From assembly GCA_027596035.1 (NCBI GenBank), contig JADGJA010000467.1:1-17665 (forward strand): a DNA stretch of 17,665 nucleotides, read 5' to 3'. The notes under the pieces are model-generated. The model did not search any database. It saw only the letters and a program-made list of their open reading frames with translations, and was not told the origin of the DNA. Source of the DNA: Thoreauomyces humboldtii. Its lineage: Eukaryota > Chytridiomycota > Chytridiomycetes > Spizellomycetales > Powellomycetaceae. This document shows, piece after piece, positions 9,668 through 17,665 of this stretch (position 1 is its first letter; each line of letters starts with the position of its first letter). A program made the translations under genes and the position numbers.

Positions 9668-12600
9668 ATGCAAGGACACAAGCGCTGCCTGCTGCTCCTC
9701 GCAGCGGCAGTTCCCTACGCGGCTGCCACGAATATCGTGCTGAAGTTCAGCAACATCCTTCCCTTCTTCAATTCGTCGGGGCTCGAGCCCTACGCCACCA
9801 GCGCTGCCAACTGCATCGACCTCGCCGTGGCCAATTTGTCGACACTTCTGCCCCCGCATGTCAGTATTCAGGTGCAGAACTTCGACTCTAGTGCAAACGC
9901 GACCCGGTCTGTTATCGGCGTTCAGCAAGCGATCGCAAATGGCTCGATCGCTGTCCTGGGCGAGCTGACCAGCGGTGACACGCTCCCTACCGTTCGAGCT
10001 CTCGCAGGCAACCAGATCATGTCGTGCAGCGGTTCGGCCACGTCGGGAGACCTTTCCTACAAGATGGCTCGTTACTTCTTTCGAACCACGCCGCAGGACT
10101 CTGAAGCGGGCGCTGTGCTTGGCAAAGTGATTGCAGCTTATAACTGGAAAAGTGTTGGAATGATCTTTGCCGACTCGCCGTACGCCAAGGGTATCACGGA
10201 CACGCTCAGTTCAGCCCTAGCTTCCGAAAACAACATCAACGTAGCCTTTACGTCACAGTATAATCCTGACATGTCTGACATCGAAAGTGTCTTGGTTGCC
10301 CTGAAAGGTGAGGCACACTCAATCTTTCACGTCGAAGTTTGGACATCGGATGTTTTAACCCGGAGCACATCGCTTGCCACAGCGTCCGTTGCTCGGATCA
10401 TTGTTTGGGCCGGCAATCCGGATGATATCGTGGCTATCGTGCCTCTTGCTCGCAAGCTCGGTCTCTTTGGCCCTGCGTATGTCTGGATCGCTCCGGAAAC
10501 CGCTCTTGGGTTGTACGACACTATCAAGGGAAACGTCGAAACAGGCTCAATGTCCCAGGCTGATCTCCAAGCTATAAGCGGGTTCCTCTTCTCGACCCCT
10601 GTCGAAGGAATCGGAGCAAAGTGGACTGCTCTGCAGGAGAAGTATAGTGACGTTGCCGCGAACAATGCGCTCCGGTACAATACGACTCTAGCGCAGTATT
10701 CTGGCTTCTTCTACGACTGCGCGTACACGATCCTTACGGCTTTCATACTGGTAAGGCGTGAAGACATCTGTGCCGTTTGTTTCTTGAACTGACCGGAACA
10801 CTTGACAGCTCGAGGCGGAAGGTCAAGTCTCCTGGGCTCAAATCGCAAGCGGCGACTTCAACCGAGAATTGTCCCCATTGCTGAATCGGGTCATGGCCGC
10901 TAACACTACGGGTGTATCGGGATTACTCGCTTTTGATGAAAATTTTGACCGAATCGGTAGGACGCAGCGCCCGCATTGCTTGTAAACATACTAACGTTAA
11001 GCGTGCTTCAGGCAAGTATGAGATTAACAACATTCAGAGTACGGGAAATGTTGTCGTAGGTTCTACCAACGACACAAACTACGACCTAAGCTTTACGGGC
11101 AGCCCAACACTTTTCTACGGTGGTCTGACCACTATTCCAAGCAGTTCAATTCGTATGGTGGTCTGCCCGAGCTGCTTTATCTCCCTCGTATCTTGCCATC
11201 TCACTCGCTTTTCCCCTTAGTTCTGTCCCCCAATTGGACCACTTTCAAGGACCCTCTTGCAATCATCCTCATGCTGTTGTATGCAGGGATGATGCTAGTC
11301 ACCGGCGTCTCCGTCGTGCTTACCCATGTCTGGCAAGCCTCTCCCGCAATCAAGGCCCTCAGCCCTCAATTCATGATGATCATGGGTTCCGCAATGGAGC
11401 TAGCGTATGCTACAATCTTCACCAGTCTAGGACAGCAGAGCAAGCTCACTTGCAACTTGCGCGCGTGGCTGTTTACAATCTCGTTCGGAATCGTCCTAGG
11501 TTGCTTGATTGCAAAGGTTCGTTCTCAGTTAAAACTTTGGTACCGTTCGAGTTTCATTGAAACTGTGCTCCATTTTATCTTTGATCATGCCAGACTTACC
11601 GCATCTGGCGTGTTTTCGCGAACGAGCGTCTGGCGTCACCGCTCAGGGTCTCGCAGATTCTGCGCATGGCTGGCGCGTTCACCGTTGGCGAGGCAATCAT
11701 TATGGCGGTATGGAGCGGCTACTCGCCATTGCTGCCGACGAAAATTGTGGACACTTCGACGGACACGTACAACTACGTATGCGAGTCTACAACTGGTAAC
11801 AATGCTTTCATCGGCACGATCTTTGCGTAAGTGGTAGAGATTTGTCGTGATTTATCAGGTGAGCTGTAGCTAATGCGCTCATTGGACAGGTATAATGCGC
11901 TGCTGCTTGTTGTCGCAACGTATCTTGCTGTGGCGACTCGGGCTGTGCCTTCGAAGTACTCGGAAGCCAAATACATCGCATTCACTGTGTACTCGGTAAG
12001 ACAAGTGAGACCCCATCTTTACTTCTGTCCTTTCTGACACGACTCTTTCAGCTTCTCATTTGGTGCACACTGATCATCGCTGTATCATTCACGGGCGGGA
12101 CATCGTCAAGCCTTGCATTCTTGATACAGTCCTTCGGAGTTCTTTTCGTTACTTCCACCACGTGGGCACTCTTGATCGGTCGCGTGCTAGTCGGCGAGTT
12201 GACGAAGCAAAAGGAAGAAAGCATGCCGCTTGCTGGCACCAGCAGCCGCGTCCTCGGTGCTACCTCTCCCGTGAATTCCAAGAGCGCCGCCTCCGCCAAG
12301 GTCCTTCCGCGTGCCGGACCGAACATCATCAAGACCTCGCCCGGAAGTCCGACATGGCCGGGGGCACCCGGTCAGGGGTCATACGCTCAGGTCGACGTCG
12401 GCGAGTATCCATGCCGGAACCTGTCCTCTTGGTTCGGTCGCTGGGAGCGGTACGAGATCATGCTGTCGACGTCACCGGTGGCTCGTCTTGCTCTCCGTCA
12501 CCTTGATCCCGGTAATCCCCGCAAGCCCGGCTTCATAGTCTTGGTCAGCGACGTCCGCGCGAACCGTAGCAAGGCAGCCGAGACCTCGTTCGAGCTCACG

Positions 12601-12783
12601 TTCGACGGCCGTACGTTCCTGGTGCAAGTCGACAGCGACCAGGATGCAGACGAATGGGTACGGCGACTCCGCCATGCAGGAACTTTGAGAGGGGAATCGT
12701 CGAATGGTTCAAAGTCGATCGGAGCAGGAAGCACAGGCGGAAATACAAGCCCTCGCCCAAACCGGGCGGACGCCGAGGTTTAG
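9668..12783 (+). CDS. Class C (GABA-B/glutamate-like) GPCR with C-terminal PH-like domain
   Basis: Seven exons: 9668-10750, 10809-10956, 11012-11152, 11221-11516, 11594-11826, 11890-11995, 12052-12783 (2739 nt, 912 aa); introns 55-77 nt, one with a perfect TACTAAC branch site. Residues 1-20 form a signal peptide. Residues 21 to about 450 match a periplasmic-binding-type Venus-flytrap domain (RYFFRTTPQDSEAGAVLGKV, YNWKSVGMIFADSPYAKG, ending GKYEINNIQ) with several N-glycosylation sequons. No cysteine-rich linker is present, so it is GABA-B-like. TM helices lie at about 470-492, 508-527, 538-555, 580-597, 625-648, 662-682 and 690-712. Cys535 and Cys619 fit the TM3-ECL2 disulfide, and AKTYRIWRVF (555-564) and VPSKYSEAKYIAFTVYS (653-669) are class C signatures. 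After a polar linker, residues about 780-880 resemble a PH domain, with the C-helix Trp at 871. The ligand is unknown. Confidence 0.9.
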
Positions 12784-13380
12784 AAAGGATGGAGTAAAAA
12801 AGGACTTCCAGTCTCGTAGCTTTGGAATAAGGAAGTGGTGATTTCAATGGTCGTGTTCTCGCTCAGCAATTGCAATCAGTGATTTGGGACTCTTCCAGCT
12901 CCCCACTTTAAGACGGGTTTCTCAGGTGTCATAGTCCGAGAACGCAGAAGAGTCGGGTGCTGACTGACGGCGTAACCTCTCAGACAAATAATCCAAATTC
13001 CACGTCGGATGGGACGCAGTACCTTGGAGAGAGATCGGTAGAACCTGTCGACCACTTTTTGAAAGCTTCGCTAGGAGGCTACGAACGCAACACCTAATCA
13101 ATAGTCGATGAGTCGCGCGATCACCCGTGCTCGGCTGGTTATTTTGGGGAGCCCGCTTTCCCCTTCCGAAAAGTGTCGAAAATGGGATTAAAGGTTCAGC
13201 GACTTGAGATTCAAATGGGGCCCAGATCTTCTATGGAAGCACTGGCTTCTACTATGATATAATGAGGGATCTAGCATATCGTGAGGGATCGTGAGGCGGC
13301 TGGGACATGCTGTACTGTACCTACAAATGTGCGTGGAAGGCTTCCCTTCCCTTTTCTGATTGTGGCAAACCAGAAGCATT
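12784..13380. other. 3' flank of the class C GPCR gene; no gene seen
   Basis: Begins with A-rich sequence after the TAG stop, presumably 3' UTR, though no exact AATAAA was found (the nearest is GGAATAAGG near 12825). One reverse-complement copy of the 9-mer (GTACTGTAC) sits at 13312-13320. GAGGGATC occurs at 13264-13271 and again at 13283-13290. The frames here are short and unrecognisable. Confidence 0.4.
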
Positions 13381-13440
13381 TTAGGGTTGGGGTTTCCACG
13401 TGACCCTGGGACCGCTGCAAGAAAAAACGGCCTATAAAAG
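13381..13440 (+). promoter_or_regulatory. Promoter-like cluster: telo-box, CACGTG, TATAAAAG
   Basis: Within 60 bases lie TTAGGGTT (13381-13388; AACCCTAA on the other strand, a telo-box/Tbf1-type site), the palindromic E-box CACGTG (13397-13402; Cbf1/bHLH type), and a strong TATA box TATAAAAG (13433-13440). Order and spacing suggest a core promoter firing to the right, yet no recognisable gene follows. In some ascomycete yeasts, Tbf1 and Cbf1 type sites mark ribosomal-protein or snoRNA promoters; applying that to this organism is inference. Confidence 0.45.
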
Positions 13441-13516
13441 GGAAGCATCAGCAGCTTCACCAACATGCACCTTGCCTTTCGAATCTTACTTGCAACCAGA
13501 GTATGGTACCCTCCTG

Positions 13517-13792
13517 ATGATCGACTCTTCAGGACGGTATGATTGTACTCGGAAAGGCTTGCAGCACCCCCGCCCTGGAACTCCATCTCAATTACCCTTG
13601 ACCTCTCGTATCAACAAACCGCCTTTACCCTGCAGGACCTCTCTTCGTGGGGTCAAACACTGCATATTTTCTACATTGCGGAAGAAGGAACCCAAGAAGA
13701 CTCTTAAACAACTGACGCTTCCTTCATATGAGGCGTTCTTTTGTGCCGCAGTCAAACATTTTCCAATCATCACAAATCATGATGACAGGTGA
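13517..13792 (+). CDS. Possible small basic ORF downstream of the promoter-like cluster
   Basis: An ATG-initiated frame of 91 codons begins 77 bases after the TATAAAAG element, a distance that would leave a leader of about 40-50 bases. The peptide is basic (STLRKKEPKKTLKQ in its second half) with four cysteines; no signal peptide, membrane helix or known domain was recognised. An earlier ATG at 13465, only 25 bases past the TATA box, opens a different 25-codon frame. Codon use is not clearly coding-like, and a chance frame or a non-coding transcript is about as likely. Confidence 0.15.
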   Translation: MIDSSGRYDCTRKGLQHPRPGTPSQLPLTSRINKPPLPCRTSLRGVKHCIFSTLRKKEPKKTLKQLTLPSYEAFFCAAVKHFPIITNHDDR

Positions 13793-14776
13793 TCCACAAA
13801 ATAAGGAACGATGCTGGGCGAAGGTTATATGAACTACCTGGGAGCACCCATGGTGCCACAGTCAGGTCATAGCCCGCAAGAGGGCGTATAGCTTGTCCTA
13901 GTCGCACGTGCCATCTACGTAGGGCCATGCGTACTTGGTACTTCGGACGTAGGTTGCCTGCAAAAGCGGTCTGCGATAAACGCCGCCCTCGTCAGATGCC
14001 GCACGGTCAAAGTAACGCGGTTGGATGGATCAACACACATACTAGAAAGACTCAATCTGCATTTCCCTCGCGAGTTGTAATCTGGAAGCTGAATCGCTGC
14101 TGACAGTATAACCTACATTCCGCCCAACGACTAACATTCCGGTGCTGTTCGGCCTGTTCCTAGCTAGGAAAGGGCATAGTGCTTGGAAAGGGCATAGTGG
14201 TAAAGGGCAACCTTGGAAGCACGGGAAGGTAGGCTGACCAATTCCATGCACCGCAAACTCCGCTTTTCCTGGGCTGGGCGGGGGCTGTCCGAAATCGTTC
14301 CCGTGGAGGCTGGCCGTGAGGAACTTCGCGACCCAGACCAGGAACGGTGTCCTATATATTTAGTAGCATTGCGGCGTGGCAATAAGGCTTTCCTTAACTC
14401 GAAGAAAAGGGGATCGGCAAGCTGACCGAGAATGTAAAAACTAACGGAGAACAGCCAAGAGGAATGGTCCGCATCTAACAAGATCAAAACATCCTCCTGC
14501 ATACTACTACTCCATCCACTTTCCAGTATCGTATCTACTCAGCGACAACTGCTACGGTTATTGAGCACGCCCTTGCGCTCCCTCTTCTGCGTGTCAGCGC
14601 ACCCCGATTTTCTGCGAGGCGGCGAGGAAACTGCTCAACCAAACAAAGCATTTCCATATCTCACTTGAACCTCGGAGGGGACGGGCGAACAACACCCCAC
14701 GCCTCTTTTGGCTACATACGGCGTTACAAGCGTCCACGGAAGCAGTAGTACGGTGCTCGTGGCCCGAATCGCAATC
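13793..14776. other. Intergenic region upstream of the 7TM-RGS gene; no gene seen
   Basis: Nearly 1 kb without a frame I can support on either strand; no tRNA-like B box and no mobile-element signature was seen. It contains an 18-bp-period tandem duplication (14167-14199) and a TATA-like CTATATATTT at about 14352, some 425 bases before the receptor ATG. The promoter of the 7TM-RGS gene must lie in its right-hand part. Confidence 0.4.
14167..14199. repeat. Short tandem duplication, 18-bp period
   Basis: The 15-mer GGAAAGGGCATAGTG occurs at 14167-14181 and again at 14185-14199, with a degenerate AAAGGGCA following at about 14202-14209. It probably arose by local slippage; no function is suggested. 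Confidence 0.7.
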
Positions 14777-17365
14777 ATGGCGCTTCTAAAGGACTATTCG
14801 CTGAGTATCCACAGTGAGTATTTTACCCTGACCAATAGACCTCATATAGTGCGCTGTAAGTGTCCTTTTCAGTTCCATGGCATGCAAAAGCGCAAAATTT
14901 TGATTCCGTCCCTCCTCTGCAGCCCTAACACGGACTCTCCATTATCTCTTTAGCGCACTCGTGGGTAATTGCTTATGCTACCGTGATGGCTATCGTTACT
15001 GTATACTTCTTGGTCTCCATCGTGTGGTACTGGACACGTCGAAAATCACCATACCTCAAAGGAAGGTTATTTGGCTGGTCGATATCACAGGTAGGACGGG
15101 CTCGTTCGGACCTTTGACTATGTGGTGATCTGACCACCAGCGCTTCGGATTACAGGCATTTATGGCCTGGGCCGCGGTTATGATTACTTCGTGTCGAGTG
15201 ATTGCTCCCATTATTCCGTGCTTTCTTCAACTTTGGGCTTCAACATTCGTGTCGGTTGTGTGGTCCAATCTTTTTGTTGCGCGCAGGTTGGAACTTCTTG
15301 GGTTCATTTGCTGATGATGAACCACGGCGCGTTGCTAATGTCTTGTATGTTTCGCTCAGCGCCAAATACTATTTTCAACTGAAAATGAGCCAAGCGCGAC
15401 TTTTCGGTGCGGGAATCGCACCGGGAGCCCTGGCAGACGAGGAGGACAGCGCTAACACCTTTAACCCTCCATCGGCATCCTCTACGAACACATCAGCCTT
15501 CAATGACACGGGCCACTCCCCATCATCACGACCGCGGCCGTTTTCTCAACAACATCACCTCGCGCAACATCCACAGCTCACGCCTCCGCTGTTTGCCATC
15601 GACGATGAAGGCATTTCTTCCATCCTCGAGGGAGGAGGTAGCGAGTCAGAACTTCGAGTTAGTGCCTTGGGACTTCCAGTGGGTCGTCACATGTCGCCGT
15701 CTGTCAGCTCCCAGTTCGAGGCAATGAGGACGCCATTGCCGATCTGCCACGATTGGTACTATCTGCATCGCCACAGAGTCTCTGACGAGAGGCTTCTCAA
15801 GTACTTTGCTGTGTGCTTGGCCCTTGTTTCTGCTTCGATGGTGTATGTGCAGGTAAGATTTTGGGCTTGTCAAATTCGCTTGGGAAGTTTTGAGTCTAAC
15901 TTATCAACTTAGACGAAAACAATCAACTATCCAATCAGCATGGCGAAAGCAAATGTGGACTCCTGTGGCTCGGATTGGGAGGTGAGCCTTCTGGTTAGCA
16001 TGAATTGCGCTTGCACGCGGGAACTGAATTTCTTCCCAGTTCTGGCCGCAAGAGATCTTCCTATCGTTTTTCGTCTTCGTGATCTTTCCCGTGGTAGCCT
16101 GGAAGTTCAGGGTAGCGCGAGAAAACTACGGAATCCGGACAGAACTTTTCGTGACAATAGTCTCTGGAATTCCGGCCGCTATAGTAAGTTACGAAGCTGG
16201 ACTCTTAGCGGCTCTGCGTGGGAATCTCGCTCACCCTACAATCTTCTACAGTTATTCGCTACTTGGGGTAGCGCACCGGAGTCCTGGAACACGATCTTCA
16301 CGCCATCAAGTTGGTATGTTCTGGCGATCTGCATATCTCATACGTTCTCGATCGCGGTTCCCATTGCACTTTCCTACCGATACGACCGCCTACGACGCAA
16401 AATGGTCTTTCTCTACAATATGGAGAGCTTCGCAAAGGTTTTGACGGACAAAGCCGTTTGGGACGAGTTCAAGGTCTACATGGCCGCGGACTTCTGTGTC
16501 GAAAACGCCCTTTTTTACGAGGCCTATCAAGAGCTTCTCGTCCTGTCGGCCACGGCTTTTGCGAGGGCCGGGATCAACTGTCCAGGAATGCCACTGCATG
16601 GATCTGCTCTGGCCAAGAGCACCATTCGCGGGAACAACCTCTTTTCCATGCGAAGACGAGCTTCAAATACCATCAACAACCAGAACAACGTCAGTCAAGC
16701 AGGCTCATCCTCTCCCTTTTCCACATCCCCGAGCGCAAATCGCATCTCCTCGTCTTTGAGAACCGGAGCGAACGCGCTGTCGGCTGGATCATTCGGATCG
16801 GCAGGCGCACCCTCCCAGAAGCCAGGATCTCAAAAGTTGCCATCGATCAACGGCGGACCGTCCGACGACCAACCTTTCCTGTCAGCAGCGTTTCCGGACA
16901 TGCCGGTCCCGGATTCTGCCAAACCTCACTATAGGGCGTTTTACGACACGTACCTTGTCCCAAACGCACCATATGAGGTCAATCTTCCCAGCCTTATCAG
17001 GGAAACCGTCGAGCAGGCTTTCGTCAGTGATGCCATTAGAGTGGGGGTGTTTGATGCGGCGAAAGAAGAAGTGGTTCAAAGCATGGTGCGTGGTCGGAAG
17101 CGTAGACTGTCCGGGTCGCATCATTTTGTTGACGTTCTTTTCTTGCCACCTTTATGCAAAACAGTTTCTCAACACTTTTCCGAATTTCCTGCATAATAGC
17201 CGCACGACCAAGCCACCTACCAGTCCATTAGGAGGCGGAGCTACATCCCCTAGCAAGACTGACCTGTCCGGGAGTACAAGGTTCCCCGGCATAAAGGAGA
17301 GAGAAGACAGCCTGGAGGCCGGGGTGATACCAGTCAAAACGGCCTTTATAGATGGCGATACTTGA
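14777..17365 (+). CDS. GprK-type seven-transmembrane receptor with C-terminal RGS domain
   Basis: Eight exons: 14777-14813, 14954-15090, 15156-15286, 15360-15852, 15913-15981, 16040-16183, 16252-17085, 17165-17365 (2046 nt, 681 aa). Introns are 58-79 nt except the first (140 nt). TM helices: about 16-38, 55-72, 75-100, 247-265, 295-311, 323-342, 358-378. PCFLQLWAS in TM3, and GIRTEL followed by GIPAA around TM6, match the fungal 7TM-RGS family. TM3 and TM4 are separated by a ~140-residue Ser/Pro/His-rich cytosolic loop. The RGS domain starts at about 392 (YNMESFAKVLTDKAVWDEF), is interrupted after about 436 by a ~120-residue Ser/Asn-rich insert, and resumes at about 562, ending near 627 (NTFPNFL). 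E421, N422 and N581 occupy positions matching the Galpha-contacting E87, N88 and N128 of RGS4. RGS domains accelerate GTP hydrolysis by Galpha, so this is likely a membrane-tethered GAP. The ATG has a good context (ATCATGGCG); the first exon is the least certain part. Confidence 0.88.
14814..14953 (+). other. Unusually long first intron of the 7TM-RGS gene with an internal 5' splice-like site
   Basis: The donor GTGAGT (14814) and acceptor CTCTTTAG (ends 14953) join exons 1 and 2 in frame. At 140 nt the intron is about twice as long as any other here. Inside it, a consensus donor GTAAGT at 14856 is preceded by CATATAG (ends 14849), leaving a possible 6-nt exon (TGCGCT, 14850-14855) that would also keep the frame. 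That would need a 36-nt first intron, shorter than every other one in the window, so the single-intron model is preferred. Confidence 0.5.
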
Positions 17366-17596
17366 CGCTGAACCGGGGTGCGTGCTCATCCCCACCTTTC
17401 AGCAACGTCTCGGGCGTGATACCTACCTCTGTTTCCTTTTGATCTTTGTCTCCCTTCCCCTTTTTATTTTTTCTTTGTGGATGCTATTGTACATGATCGG
17501 AATTTACCCTGTATTTCCAAAAACTCTTCGGGCTTGTTTTCGCTGCGATAGATGCATGCCTGTGGATTGTAAGGGCCAGCGCGCTGGCGCACAGAG

Positions 17597-17602
17597 AATA
17601 AA
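17597..17602 (+). terminator. Poly(A) signal AATAAA (proximal)
   Basis: An exact AATAAA hexamer lies 232 bases after the stop codon of the 7TM-RGS gene, in A-rich sequence. It is a plausible cleavage and polyadenylation signal. Confidence 0.5.
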
Positions 17603-17636
17603 TTAAGAATCAGAAGTTGGCTAAACAAGAAGAAAA

Positions 17637-17642
17637 AATAAA
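17637..17642 (+). terminator. Poly(A) signal AATAAA (distal)
   Basis: A second exact AATAAA, 40 bases beyond the first, in an A-rich stretch at the window edge. The two may act as alternative signals. Confidence 0.4.
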
Positions 17643-17665
17643 TACAGCAGAAACGAGAGGAATGG

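Larger units (their letters stand above)
17366..17665 (+). other. 3' untranslated region of the 7TM-RGS gene
   Basis: After the TGA at 17363-17365 the sequence becomes pyrimidine-rich (about 17425-17475) and then A-rich towards the window end, as expected of a fungal 3' UTR. Two AATAAA hexamers occur near the end. No further gene is visible before the window stops. Confidence 0.55.

Noticed and set aside
13381..13395. TTAGGGTTGGGGTTT as telomeric repeat DNA
   Set aside because: Only one true TTAGGG unit is present, inside a gene-bearing region; it is better read as a promoter telo-box.
13188..13586. A 132-codon minus-strand frame in the 2-kb spacer
   Set aside because: No recognised domain, no coding-like composition, and it overlaps the TATA/E-box cluster on the other strand.
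13514..13785. C-box-like TGATGA (about 13515) and ATGATGA (13779) as evidence for a box C/D snoRNA
   Set aside because: No CTGA D box was found at a suitable distance (about 60-120 nt) from either, and no terminal stem could be seen.
16920..16940. CTCACTATAGGGCG, which resembles a T7 promoter core and could suggest vector sequence
   Set aside because: It lies inside the conserved RGS helix sequence (PHYRAFYDTY) in the correct frame, with no vector sequence around it. Chance similarity.
17352..17606. An 84-codon frame overlapping the end of the 7TM-RGS gene, with a hydrophobic stretch
   Set aside because: It sits in the T-rich 3' UTR next to two poly(A) signals; the hydrophobic residues come from a pyrimidine-rich tract. 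No independent promoter or family similarity.

Overview
The window is nuclear DNA from a fungus. The coding regions are interrupted by many short GT-AG introns, mostly 55-79 nt, often with CTAAC/CTGAC-like branch sites, and the intergenic spacers are compact. The gene families point to an early-diverging, zoosporic lineage (chytrid or blastocladiomycete type). In particular there is a class C (GABA-B/glutamate-like) GPCR, a family known from zoosporic fungi and generally absent from Dikarya, beside a fungal GprK-type 7TM-RGS protein. The lineage is an inference; there is no rRNA or other marker here.

Layout. (1) Bases 2-178 (+) probably hold the glycine-rich C-terminal end of a gene that starts outside the window. 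(2) 396-1595 (-) is an intronless TLC-domain membrane protein of 399 aa, convergent with the partial gene. (3) 1596-2657 is a divergent promoter region of about 1 kb with repeated GTACAGTAC motifs. (4) 2658-9242 (+) is a nine-exon SEC7/BIG-type ARF guanine nucleotide exchange factor (2013 aa), with every splice junction resolved in frame. (5) 9668-12783 (+) is a seven-exon class C GPCR (912 aa) with signal peptide, Venus-flytrap domain, seven TM helices and a C-terminal PH-like domain. (6) 12784-14776 is about 2 kb with no convincing gene. It does contain a compact promoter-like cluster (telo-box, CACGTG, TATAAAAG) at 13381-13440. (7) 14777-17365 (+) is an eight-exon 7TM receptor fused to an RGS domain (681 aa), followed by two AATAAA poly(A) signals at the window end.

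How the genes relate. The TLC and SEC7 proteins belong to endomembrane and Golgi biology and need not be linked to the rest. The most interesting pair is the class C GPCR with a PH-like tail and, next on the same strand, the 7TM-RGS protein. One is a candidate activator of a heterotrimeric G protein and the other a candidate receptor-coupled deactivator (GAP). Both are receptors fused to a cytosolic signalling module. Exon structures were inferred by hand from reading-frame continuity and family conservation and have no transcript support.
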